From Flavobacteriales bacterium (GTDB taxonomy: Bacteria > Bacteroidota > Bacteroidia > Flavobacteriales_F > PHOS-HE28): 36,780 nt of DNA. How positions within the stretch are numbered: the stretch's first letter is position 1; every line of letters starts with the position of its first letter. The position numbers were made by a program, and so were the translations under genes. Under the pieces are notes generated by a model, which was not told where the DNA came from, searched no databases, and was given only the letters and a program-made list of their open reading frames with translations. The stretch is from NCBI GenBank assembly GCA_017987895.1, contig JAGNSU010000028.1:1-36780 (forward strand). The letters run 5' to 3'. Of the stretch, positions 24,460 to 32,935 are shown one piece after another.

Positions 24460-24789
24460 TTACTTCTTCAACTCCGGCAACATGTGCTCGGCGAAGTAGG
24501 CCCCGAAATCGCGCATCTGTGCGGCCATCTTCACTTCACCGGTGGCACGCTCGAAGGTGTCCGCCAGCGTAAGGATGTTCTGGTGGAAGAAGGCCTTCAT
24601 CTCCTCCACGCTCATTTCCTTGGTCCAGAGATCGATGCGCAGGGTGTTCTTCTCTTGCTCGTCCCACAGCGATAACAGCACCGCTTTGCTGCTGCTCTTC
24701 ACACCACCATCCTCCGCCTCCCAATCTATCCGCACAGGAACATGGTTGTCATCGAGTTGCACGGAAAGATGGATATCGGAGTTCTTCAT
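24460..24789 (-). CDS. gldC: Gliding motility protein GldC
   Basis: GldC is a small soluble protein found next to GldB and required for efficient gliding in Flavobacterium johnsoniae. The 109 residues match the family over the whole length: IHLSVQLDDNHVPVRIDWEA, the DLWTKEMSVEEMKAFFHQNI segment and the C-terminal MRDFGAYFAEHMLPELKK. It is encoded downstream of gldB with a 107-bp gap. Its presence alone does not prove gliding, because GldB/GldC-like proteins also occur in non-gliding Bacteroidota. Confidence 0.92.
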   Translation of the reverse strand: MKNSDIHLSVQLDDNHVPVRIDWEAEDGGVKSSSKAVLLSLWDEQEKNTLRIDLWTKEMSVEEMKAFFHQNILTLADTFERATGEVKMAAQMRDFGAYFAEHMLPELKK

Positions 24790-24896
24790 GTCCTTGTTCG
24801 ATGATCAACGTCTTTCTTCTTCACCCTCGCGAGGCCTTGCGAAGCGACCCCTTTCCCGTTCTTCCTTTTGCCTTTCTCCTTTCCTCCTCTTGTTCG

Positions 24897-25934
24897 CTAC
24901 CTCGGCCGATAGCTCTTGAGGACTTCGCGCGGATCTTGCAAAGCGAAAAGTTGCGCGAAGGTCGTGTTCGGATGGTCCCTCAGATAGTTGGTCACCATCC
25001 GCAGGCCTATCCATTGCCCGATCTGCCCCGGGCTCTCGTGCGGGAAACCATTGGTGAACGGGCCATCGCTCATGATGCGGCCGATCACTTCATCGTCGCC
25101 GCTATAGAGCATCTGCTTGCCCACAAGCTCTTTCCAAATGTTGTACTCGTTCGCCTCGCACCACTTCACCTGTTCGGGGGTATATCCCAACAGCAATGCG
25201 GGATCCTCTTCCGGCAACAGTGCCTGGACAAGCGCCATCACCTTGCCAACTGCGACCAGATGCGTGAGCAGGTCCTTGCCCTGCGCGTCCTCCAGGAAGT
25301 GTACCATCACCCATCCTTTTACGGCAGAAGGCACAAGCATCGCCGGCCGCATACGTTCCTTCACATAGTTGGGGAAAGCATCGGGCGCCAGGTAGCGCAC
25401 TACCGGATGGTCCGCACCTACGAACCACTCGATGCCGATACCCAGCACGCTGTCGGTGGGTGAGATCGCGTAGTTGAACCCCGAATTGAACACTACGATA
25501 CGCGGGACAGGCCGCTCCGGGAAGAGGGCCTTCAACCGACCCAACGCATCGGTGAGTTGTGCCCTTTGCTCATCCATCCCACCGAACAGGCTGTCCGCAC
25601 TTCGTTGTACAGCGCTCCAATCAGGATCCTGCGTGAATCGCAACAAAGCCATGCCCAGCCGTGGGTCATCGATCGGCGCGGCCCGCAGGATCTCTTCCAC
25701 ATAGAGACGATAGAAATCACCCTGCTCGGCATAGAGCCGAAGGCTCACGCTCGCAATGGAATCCGGTGGCGCGTGGAAGAGCGCTTGGTCAAGGCGGAAG
25801 AAGGAAGGCTCGATGGCGACAGGATCCACTACGCTTGATCCGGTGCCTCCGCCGCATGCGGATAAGAACAATCCGATAGCAACGGATAGGACCGGGCCTT
25901 GCTTCCTCGGATTACCTTTGACCCAGCTCCACAT
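24897..25934 (-). CDS. gldB: Gliding motility lipoprotein GldB
   Basis: GldB is a membrane lipoprotein of the Bacteroidota gliding gene set. With the ATG at 25934 the product has 345 residues and a lipoprotein signal (MWSWVKGNPRKQGPVLSVAI then GLFLSACGGG). Family-type segments follow: IEPSFFRLDQALF, FGGMDEQRAQLTDALGRLKALFP, a central PRIVVFNSGFNYAISPTDSVLGIGIEWFVG block (read in parts), and MSDGPFTNGFPHESPGQIGQ with GLRMVTNYL near the C-terminus. The long upstream extension of the frame has no signal peptide. A TAGTTTTG element lies only 7 bp before the ATG, and the divergent barrel gene begins 13 bp away. Confidence 0.9.
   Translation of the reverse strand: MWSWVKGNPRKQGPVLSVAIGLFLSACGGGTGSSVVDPVAIEPSFFRLDQALFHAPPDSIASVSLRLYAEQGDFYRLYVEEILRAAPIDDPRLGMALLRFTQDPDWSAVQRSADSLFGGMDEQRAQLTDALGRLKALFPERPVPRIVVFNSGFNYAISPTDSVLGIGIEWFVGADHPVVRYLAPDAFPNYVKERMRPAMLVPSAVKGWVMVHFLEDAQGKDLLTHLVAVGKVMALVQALLPEEDPALLLGYTPEQVKWCEANEYNIWKELVGKQMLYSGDDEVIGRIMSDGPFTNGFPHESPGQIGQWIGLRMVTNYLRDHPNTTFAQLFALQDPREVLKSYRPR
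25913..25920 (+). promoter_or_regulatory. -7 element for the barrel gene, inside gldB
   Basis: TACCTTTG matches TAnnTTTG fully and ends 27 bp before the ATG at 25948. It lies within the first codons of gldB on the opposite strand. No good -33 element is visible at the usual distance. Confidence 0.5.
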
Positions 25935-25940
25935 GGGCGG

Positions 25941-25948
25941 CAAAACTA
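25941..25948 (-). promoter_or_regulatory. -7 element for gldB
   Basis: On the minus strand this reads TAGTTTTG, a full match to TAnnTTTG, and lies 6 bases before the gldB ATG. A start point 5-8 bases downstream would give an almost leaderless mRNA. It overlaps the first base of the divergent gene's start codon. Confidence 0.4.
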
Positions 25949-26718
25949 TGAAGAAGGGTATCCTCACGTTGGCGGCCATCGCGGTCTTAGGCCAAAGCGG
26001 TATAGCACAGGAAACGGACTCGCCGGGTTTCAAACTCGGGATCAAAGTGGCCCCGAACCTGGGGTGGATCAAGAGCGACACCAAGGAGGTGGAGGGGAAC
26101 GGCATGGCCGCAGGCTTCACCTTCGGTTTGATGGGTGATTTCCGTCTCGGCAAGGACAACTATGCGTTGAGCACCGGGGTGTTCATGAACATCTCCGGTG
26201 GCAACCAAGTAGTGAAACCCTTCACGTTGCAGACCAGCACCACTGGAGACGCCCCGGTCAACGTTAACGTGGGCGTGCCCGCGCATGAGTTCGCACGCCG
26301 CTACCAATACGTGGAGGTGCCCATCATGGTCAAACTGAAGACCAACGAAATGGGCTACATGACCTACTTCGGTCAGTTGGGCTTCGGATCGGCCTTCAAC
26401 ATCTCCGCCAAGAGCGATGAGTACACCCTTACAACGGCCACCCCGGACGGCTTCAACTATTCCGAATACGTCGCGGAAGAGAAAGCGAAACACTCCGACG
26501 AGACCTCTCCGTTCCGCGCATCGCTGATCGTAGGCGCCGGAGCGGAGTACAAATTCGCCGGGAACACCGCCATGGTCTTCGGCGTGAACTACAACAATGG
26601 TTTTACGGACGTGTTCAGCAAGGGCCAGCTCTTCCTTTCCAACGTGGACATCAAAGACAACGTGGAGACGCACGGCAAATCCCACTACCTGGAACTGTTG
26701 CTCGGCATTTACTTCTGA
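25948..26718 (+). CDS. Outer-membrane beta-barrel protein
   Basis: The ATG at 25948 opens a signal peptide (MKKGILTLAAIAVLGQSGIA, cut near residue 20), giving 256 residues in total. The mature protein has the pattern of the small PorT/OMP_b-brl_2 type barrels: a first strand FKLGIKVAPNLGWIKS, GFTFGLMGDFRLG, YVEVPIMVKLKTN, a glycine-rich LIVGAGAEYKF strand and a final strand HYLELLLGIYF ending in Phe, the usual BAM recognition residue. Its role is unknown; the gldB and nadE neighbours hint at surface or secretion functions but do not prove them. A strong terminator follows. Confidence 0.88.
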   Translation: MKKGILTLAAIAVLGQSGIAQETDSPGFKLGIKVAPNLGWIKSDTKEVEGNGMAAGFTFGLMGDFRLGKDNYALSTGVFMNISGGNQVVKPFTLQTSTTGDAPVNVNVGVPAHEFARRYQYVEVPIMVKLKTNEMGYMTYFGQLGFGSAFNISAKSDEYTLTTATPDGFNYSEYVAEEKAKHSDETSPFRASLIVGAGAEYKFAGNTAMVFGVNYNNGFTDVFSKGQLFLSNVDIKDNVETHGKSHYLELLLGIYF

Positions 26719-26739
26719 GCCCACCTGATCACCTCATCG

Positions 26740-26767
26740 AAAGCCCTGCACGGATCGGCAGGGCTTT
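26740..26767 (+). terminator. Strong intrinsic-type terminator
   Basis: AAAGCCCTGC (26740-26749) and GCAGGGCTTT (26758-26767) form a perfect 10-bp stem around an 8-base loop, followed by CCTCTTTC. It lies 21 bp after the barrel gene and only 16 bp before the nadE ATG, so it may also influence nadE expression. Confidence 0.8.
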
Positions 26768-26783
26768 CCTCTTTCAAAGCCGA

Positions 26784-27581
26784 ATGCAAGCGCTCCGCAT
26801 CATCGATCATATCACCACCTGGCTGCTTCGCTACGCACAGGGTTCCGGACAGAAGGGCTTCGTGGTGGGTGTGAGCGGTGGCATAGACAGCGCCGTGACC
26901 AGCGCGCTCTGCGCGCGCACCGATCTGCCCGTGTTGTGCGTGGAGATGCCCATCCATCAGGCGCCTGCACAGGTACAGCGGGCGCAGGAGCACATCGCTT
27001 CTCTCCGTGGATCCTACGCCCGTGTGCGGATGGAAGTGGTGCAGCTCACCCCCGTATTCGACCAGATGATGGCCGTACTCACAAAGCACACGGACAATGT
27101 GGCGATGGAACTCGCCCTGGCCAACACCCGTGCACGTTTGCGCATGACCACACTGTATTACTACGCCGGTCTTCACGGCTACCTCGTGGCAGGCACAGGC
27201 AACAAGGTGGAAGACTTCGGTGTGGGCTTCTTCACCAAATACGGTGATGGTGGTGTGGACCTGTCCCCCATCGCCGATCTGACCAAGACCGAGGTGTATG
27301 CCGTGGGCCGCGAGCTCGGCATCATCGAGAGCATCATGCGGGCGAAGCCGACCGATGGTCTCTGGGGTGACGACCGCAGCGACGAGGACCAGATCGGCGC
27401 GAGCTACCCGGAGCTCGAATGGGCCATGGAACTCCGCGAGCGCGGGATCGATCCGTCCACGCTGCAAGTCAGTGCACGTCAGCAGGAGGTATTGCACATA
27501 TTCGATCGGCGGAAAGCGGCCAACCGGCATAAGGTCGAGCCCATCCCGGTGTGCAAGGTCCCGGAGGATCTGAAAAGTTGA
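26784..27581 (+). CDS. nadE: Ammonia-dependent NAD+ synthetase
   Basis: NadE converts deamido-NAD+ to NAD+ with ATP and ammonia, the last step of NAD synthesis. The 265-residue product has the PP-loop SGGIDS at 31-36 and the GTGNKVEDFGVGFFTKYGDG segment that binds deamido-NAD, followed by DLSPIADLTKTEVYAVG. It lacks the N-terminal glutaminase domain of the long form, so it is the NH3-dependent type. The ATG at 26784 gives the usual N-terminus. The gene lies close to gldB/gldC, as reported in Flavobacterium. Confidence 0.96.
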   Translation: MQALRIIDHITTWLLRYAQGSGQKGFVVGVSGGIDSAVTSALCARTDLPVLCVEMPIHQAPAQVQRAQEHIASLRGSYARVRMEVVQLTPVFDQMMAVLTKHTDNVAMELALANTRARLRMTTLYYYAGLHGYLVAGTGNKVEDFGVGFFTKYGDGGVDLSPIADLTKTEVYAVGRELGIIESIMRAKPTDGLWGDDRSDEDQIGASYPELEWAMELRERGIDPSTLQVSARQQEVLHIFDRRKAANRHKVEPIPVCKVPEDLKS

Positions 27582-27659
27582 CCCGACCAATGGGGTCTCC
27601 GCGCGTTCGGCAACCCCTCCGTACCCTCGCGGTGGGCGTCCTGGAGCGGTGGGAGTTCC

Positions 27660-27676
27660 TACCCCGATCCGGGGTA
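27660..27676. terminator. Short hairpin downstream of nadE
   Basis: TACCCCG and CGGGGTA form a perfect 7-bp stem with a three-base loop (ATC), 78 bp after nadE. It has no T-run and is a weak candidate for a terminator. The remainder of the 245-bp gap up to tamB holds no gene that I can support. Confidence 0.4.
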
Positions 27677-27826
27677 TTCTGGGCCACATGCATCGACCCG
27701 CAGCAGCCATGCGTTGATCGCATCTGCCGATCCCGAGCCCGGGCAGGTCAGCCGGTTGCGCATCTTGCACCGTCAAGCATCAGGTATCCATCCGTGGTAC
27801 GTTCTTCGCCCTCTCAACTCCACTGA

Positions 27827-30800
27827 ATGCCACGCGCTGAGGAGCACGGCCCGGCAACGTCTTCCGCGCGCCCGCGCTGGAAGCGCAGGTTGCGGCGTGT
27901 CCTGCTGTGGGCCCTGTTGCTTCCCGCAGTTCTGCTGGCTCTGCTGGTCCTGCTCATTTACCTGCCTCCGGTACAGAACGTCTTGCGCTCGAAAGCGATC
28001 GGCTTTCTCGAGCAGAAGATCGGTTCGACCGTGCGGCTCGATCATTTCGCGCTGCGTTACCCGGTCGGTGTCGCTTTGGAAGGGCTGCTCCTGTTCGATC
28101 AACAAGGGGACACCCTGCTGTACGCCGGTGAATTGAAAGCCGACCTCAGCCTCAGCGCCCTGATCGGTGGTCGTATCCATCTGAAGGGAACCCAGCTCAG
28201 GCATGTGCGGGCTGTCATCCAGCAACACGCCGACAGCACCTTCAACTTCACCTACATCATCCATGCTTTCGCCGGGGAACCGAAGGGGAAGGGCAACAAA
28301 GCGGACAAGCAAGGTGGCGAACCCATGCCCTTCTCCATGTCCGGCCTGGTACTGGAGGATGTCCGCTTTGATATGGCATTAGCGCCTGGTGGGCTCGACA
28401 TGAGCGTGCGACTGGGCGAACTCGATGTGGATATGGAGGAAATGGACGCGGCGGCGTTGATGTTCCACGTCACCTCGTTCCAACTCGCCAATACTCGGGT
28501 CGACCTTCGGACCAGCCCGGGACCGCACCAACCAGATCCCTATCCCGAGCTGAAGAACCCGTTCTCGCACCTGGACCTCAACCTGGAGGAATTGGCTCTG
28601 GAGGACGTGGCCTTCACCCTCGCGAACTCCGTGAGCGGTGATAGTCTTTGGATCACCCTGGGCAAAGGAGATCTTATGGTGGATAGCATCGCGCTCGATC
28701 GGCAACGCATGCGGTTCGCAGCGGTCGTGTTGGATCATGTCGGTTTCGGCATGGTGGACCACCAACCCAGGCTCCCAAGGGATACCGGGACCACCACCCT
28801 ACCCGCCTGGCTCGACCAACACGATGGCTTCCGCTTCTGGACACGCGGCCACGACATCGGCGTGCGCGAACTGACACTTGCTGGCGGCGACTTCCAAATG
28901 CATCGAGGTGGGATCCGCGATCCATCGGAACTTCTAGACACGGACCACTTGGTGTTCCACGAGATCGACCTGCACGCTAGCAACGTGGTGGTGAACGATG
29001 ATCGGCTTGCGGTGCACCTCGAAGCGCTCTCAGCCACCGGCGCGAACGGGACGGAGCTGCTTGCGAGCGTGGACATGAACGCAACACCGGCCGTGGTCCG
29101 AACGGAGGAAGGCATGATCGCGATGGATGGTACCGAGGTCCGTTTCTCGGCTACGGCAACACCAGGCGATCTCACCACCGTCCACCGTTCCCCGGAACAA
29201 ATACCGCTGCAAGGGACTATTGCATCCAACGTTGATCTCGCCACACTTCCCAAGTTGCTGGCGCAATTAGGCGTTGCACTACCGAAGCCCATGGACGCGC
29301 ATGAGGTTTGGAACACCCGGGTCGCCTTTCGCGGTACCGCGGAACGCATCGATACGGTGCGGCTGGACATCCTCGGTGATCGCGGCACCATTGTCCATCT
29401 CTTGGGCGAGGCGCGGGATCCCGCCACCCTACCGAACAGCGTCTTCCACGCCGAGTTGCACGAGATCAACATGGGTGCTGGGCTGCGCGAGATCACAAGG
29501 GCGTATCTGCCTGCCGACGTTCCACTGCCCACACGCCTGTCAGGTCGCGTGCGCTTGAACGGCAACGGTCAGGACCTGGAAGCGGCTCTCGCCCTACGGA
29601 GCGATCTCGGGGACGTGGAAGGGGAAGCCACCATCTCCGGTCTTCGAGATCGTATGCCGGACGAAGTGGGCGCCGATCTCCAGATCCGCAATGTGGACCT
29701 CGGCCGCTTCACAGCGGATACGGCTATCGGTATCGTGAGCGCGCATGTCCTTGTCGAAGGTCATGCGCTCAATTCATCAGCACGTTCCGGGCGGATCGAG
29801 GTGGACCCATCGCGCTTGGAGTACCATGGGCAGGATCTGAGCGGGACACACCTTGTCGGAAGTGTGGACGGTGATTCGCTCCATGCGCGGATCGTCACCA
29901 CCGCACCTTCCCTGGCGATGACGTTGGACGCGGATGCGCGCTGGCCGATAGGCAGCGATACCGTCTCCGGTGCGGTGGCGATACGTGCGGATAGGCTTGG
30001 ACTGAAGGAGATGGGCTGGTACGCTCATCCCTTGAACGTGCAAGGACGGTGGCGCGGAACAGCGACCTTCTCCACGGATGGCTTCATTGCGTTCGCGATC
30101 CAGGGGGATAGTGTGATGCTGTTCAACACCGAGCGATCGTTCCGTTTCGAGGAGTTCGCGGCGAACGGTCGGCTCGCTTCGGACTCGGCGCTGTTCCAAC
30201 TGGACACCGACGCGCTTGATGTGACCTACAGCACGAACGTGCCGATGGATAGCCTGTTGCCGCGAGCGAAGGAGAAACTGCTGAGCTACTTCCGCACGGA
30301 CAGTTCCTTCACACCCGTACCGGGCACCCGCATGGATCTGCGCGTAGCGCTACCGCGCACAGAATGGCTCACCGGTATCGTGCTGCCCGATCTGGAGGCC
30401 ATCGAGCTGAAGAACTTCATTGGCCACTACGATGGCGATGCCGATGGGCTCCAACTGAACATCGATGTACCCGTACTGCGTTACAAGGAGTTCGCCATCG
30501 GCGGTGTCCGCATCGAAGCGAACGCGCAAGGCAATGCGCTCAATGGATCGTTCCGCATGGACAGCGCGCGCTATCAGACCTACCATATCCATAGGCTCGC
30601 GCTCATTGCCGCCTCCGGTCCAGGGACTTTGCGCACCGAACTCCGGATACGCGATGGCGAGAGGTCCGCTTCGTACGTAGTGCCGATGGACCTCCAACGC
30701 TTGGACGATGGTGTCTCGGTGCATCTCGCCGAAGGCCTGGTGCTCGATACGCTGACGTGGGAAGTGGATCCGCAGAACGTGGTACGCTTCACCGAAACGG

Positions 30801-32935
30801 GTCCTGTGGCCGAGCATTTCAATTTGAGCAGTGGAGCGCAGCGCGTGGAACTGATCACGAACGCCAGCACCACGGTGGTCCATCTCGAAAAGTTCAACAT
30901 GGGCAATGTGTTGAACATCATTTCCATCGATGATACCGTGGCCTTTATCGACGGTGCCCTTAGCGGTGATGTATCGCTGCCACTGAGCGGGAACTCGAGC
31001 ATGCGCGCCGATCTGCGTGTGGATGACCTGGCGGTGGCCGGGCATCCTTTAGGTGATCTTGTGGTGGAGGCGCACGCTGCGGGCGAGGAGCGCTACGAAG
31101 GCACGGCGCGCTTCGAGAACGGACCGAACGTGTTGGACGCCAGCGCGCGTTTCGACGGTGGAAAAGAGCGGCCTTCCATTGAAGCGCATGCGGACATCGC
31201 CCTTGTCGACATGTCCTTCCTACAGCCTTTCGCGAGCGGTGTGCTGTACGACATCAGCGGAGGCCTCAAGGGTGCGGTGGATTGGAAGACCGCTAATGGA
31301 CGCAACAGTGTGCAGGGGGATCTCACCTTCACCGATGCGGCGCTCGGCGTCGTGCGCACCGGCGCGCGCTACACCTTGCGGAACGAACGCGTGCTCGCCG
31401 ACGCCACCGGCTTCTACTTCCATGAGTTCACCGTGATCGATAGCCTGGGGAACAAGTTCCTGCTCGATGGCCAGGTACACACGGAGGATCTTTCCAGCAT
31501 GCGCTTCGATCTGGCGCTGCGTACGGATTCCTTCCAATTGGTGAACAGCGCACCATCACGCGATGCGCTCTTCTATGGCGATCTGCTGGCTTCGGCGGAT
31601 GTGCGCATCACCGGCACGGACCGTGCACCGGTGGTGAAAGGCGACCTGGGCATCCTCGCCGGTACCGATCTGAGCGTTGTGCTACCGGGCAGCCAGGTGA
31701 AGCTCGTGCAAAGCGACGGCATCGTGGAGTTCACCACCGACCTGGCCGGAACGGACACTACGCATGTGGCCACCAATGAGGAACGCTTGCGCGATTCACT
31801 GCGCGCGCAACTTCCCGCGGTGGACCTCGACCTGCATCTGCGCATCGACCCCAGGGCCGAGTTCGCGGTGGTGCTGGATCCCACCACGGGCGATCAAGCC
31901 ACCTTTCAAGGCGATGGCGATCTGCGCTTCCGGTTCACCCCTGATGGGGAGATGCTCATGAACGGTCCTTTCACTGTGAGCAAAGGCGGATACACGCTGG
32001 AATTCTATGGGCTCGTGAAGAAGCGCTTCGATCTGGTGCCGGGCGGCCAGGTGGTCTGGGATGGCGATCCCATCGGCGCCCGGATGGACATCCAGGCGCG
32101 CTATGTTTCCGAGAGCGCGGCCTATCCGTTGGTGGCCAACGCGAGCGGCGCATTGAGCGAAGCTGAACGCAATCGCCTCGCAGCGCGGCTACCCTTCGAA
32201 GTGCTCATCAATATCGCTGGTGCGGTGAAGAAGCCGGACATCAGCTTCGGCATCGACCTCCCCCGCGACATTCGGAACAGCTATCCGAAGGTGAACGATG
32301 AACTGGACCGCCTGGCGGAGAAGAGCCGGGAGGAAGAGCGGAACCGCCAGGTCTTCGGCCTGCTCGTGCTCAACTCGTTCATCCAGGATGAAGGGTCGGG
32401 CGGGGCGCCCACCAGTGGCTTGGTGACGAACGCGGCCCGCAACTCGGTCAATGGCATCCTCACCGATCAATTGAACAAGGTGACGGGTCGTCTGGTGAAG
32501 GGCGTGGATATACAGCTCGGCGTGAACACCGTGGACCAAGTGCAGGGCTCCAACACCTACCAACGCACCTCCGTGGATTACAAAGTGAGCAAGAGCTTCT
32601 TGAACAAGCGCTTGAGCTTCGAGGTGGGTGGTTCGGTAGGTGTGGACGAGAAGCAAGGCAGCGGTGGCAACGTGAGCAGCACGCGGGCCGCACAGTACGC
32701 CATCATCTACGACCTCACGCGCGATGGCCGGTTCCGGTTACGCGGGTTCTACGAGAACGCCTTCGACCTCTACGATGGTGAGATCACCGACAGCGGTATC
32801 GCCCTGATGCACACGCGCGACTTCGAAGAGAACGAGAAAGCGCGCGCACTGGAACGGGAAGCGGTGCGCCAGCTGCGGAAGGACGCGCGCAAAAAGGAAG
32901 GCGTCGGCCCATCGGCCAAACCCACCGGCCCATGA
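27827..32935 (+). CDS. tamB: Translocation and assembly module protein TamB
   Basis: This 1702-residue protein has an N-terminal transmembrane anchor (about 25-45, VLLWALLLPAVLLALLVLLI) followed by an AsmA-like start (SKAIGFLEQKIGSTVRLDHF), a very long stretch of repetitive beta structure typical of bridge-like lipid-transfer proteins, and the C-terminal TamB (DUF490) domain with GPFTVSKGGYTLEFYGLVKK and SFGIDLPRDIRNSYPKVNDE. TamB-like proteins span the periplasm and are thought to carry phospholipids to the outer membrane or assist barrel insertion with a BamA-family partner. That partner is encoded next, overlapping by four bases. The start MPRAEEHGPATSS gives the basic flank expected before the anchor. 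Confidence 0.94.
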   Translation: MPRAEEHGPATSSARPRWKRRLRRVLLWALLLPAVLLALLVLLIYLPPVQNVLRSKAIGFLEQKIGSTVRLDHFALRYPVGVALEGLLLFDQQGDTLLYAGELKADLSLSALIGGRIHLKGTQLRHVRAVIQQHADSTFNFTYIIHAFAGEPKGKGNKADKQGGEPMPFSMSGLVLEDVRFDMALAPGGLDMSVRLGELDVDMEEMDAAALMFHVTSFQLANTRVDLRTSPGPHQPDPYPELKNPFSHLDLNLEELALEDVAFTLANSVSGDSLWITLGKGDLMVDSIALDRQRMRFAAVVLDHVGFGMVDHQPRLPRDTGTTTLPAWLDQHDGFRFWTRGHDIGVRELTLAGGDFQMHRGGIRDPSELLDTDHLVFHEIDLHASNVVVNDDRLAVHLEALSATGANGTELLASVDMNATPAVVRTEEGMIAMDGTEVRFSATATPGDLTTVHRSPEQIPLQGTIASNVDLATLPKLLAQLGVALPKPMDAHEVWNTRVAFRGTAERIDTVRLDILGDRGTIVHLLGEARDPATLPNSVFHAELHEINMGAGLREITRAYLPADVPLPTRLSGRVRLNGNGQDLEAALALRSDLGDVEGEATISGLRDRMPDEVGADLQIRNVDLGRFTADTAIGIVSAHVLVEGHALNSSARSGRIEVDPSRLEYHGQDLSGTHLVGSVDGDSLHARIVTTAPSLAMTLDADARWPIGSDTVSGAVAIRADRLGLKEMGWYAHPLNVQGRWRGTATFSTDGFIAFAIQGDSVMLFNTERSFRFEEFAANGRLASDSALFQLDTDALDVTYSTNVPMDSLLPRAKEKLLSYFRTDSSFTPVPGTRMDLRVALPRTEWLTGIVLPDLEAIELKNFIGHYDGDADGLQLNIDVPVLRYKEFAIGGVRIEANAQGNALNGSFRMDSARYQTYHIHRLALIAASGPGTLRTELRIRDGERSASYVVPMDLQRLDDGVSVHLAEGLVLDTLTWEVDPQNVVRFTETGPVAEHFNLSSGAQRVELITNASTTVVHLEKFNMGNVLNIISIDDTVAFIDGALSGDVSLPLSGNSSMRADLRVDDLAVAGHPLGDLVVEAHAAGEERYEGTARFENGPNVLDASARFDGGKERPSIEAHADIALVDMSFLQPFASGVLYDISGGLKGAVDWKTANGRNSVQGDLTFTDAALGVVRTGARYTLRNERVLADATGFYFHEFTVIDSLGNKFLLDGQVHTEDLSSMRFDLALRTDSFQLVNSAPSRDALFYGDLLASADVRITGTDRAPVVKGDLGILAGTDLSVVLPGSQVKLVQSDGIVEFTTDLAGTDTTHVATNEERLRDSLRAQLPAVDLDLHLRIDPRAEFAVVLDPTTGDQATFQGDGDLRFRFTPDGEMLMNGPFTVSKGGYTLEFYGLVKKRFDLVPGGQVVWDGDPIGARMDIQARYVSESAAYPLVANASGALSEAERNRLAARLPFEVLINIAGAVKKPDISFGIDLPRDIRNSYPKVNDELDRLAEKSREEERNRQVFGLLVLNSFIQDEGSGGAPTSGLVTNAARNSVNGILTDQLNKVTGRLVKGVDIQLGVNTVDQVQGSNTYQRTSVDYKVSKSFLNKRLSFEVGGSVGVDEKQGSGGNVSSTRAAQYAIIYDLTRDGRFRLRGFYENAFDLYDGEITDSGIALMHTRDFEENEKARALEREAVRQLRKDARKKEGVGPSAKPTGP

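Noticed and set aside
26709..27776. Long open frame (355 codons) antisense to nadE
   Set aside because: It is a mirror frame of a clearly recognised NAD+ synthetase in GC-rich DNA; the translation is His/Arg-rich and has no fold-like pattern.
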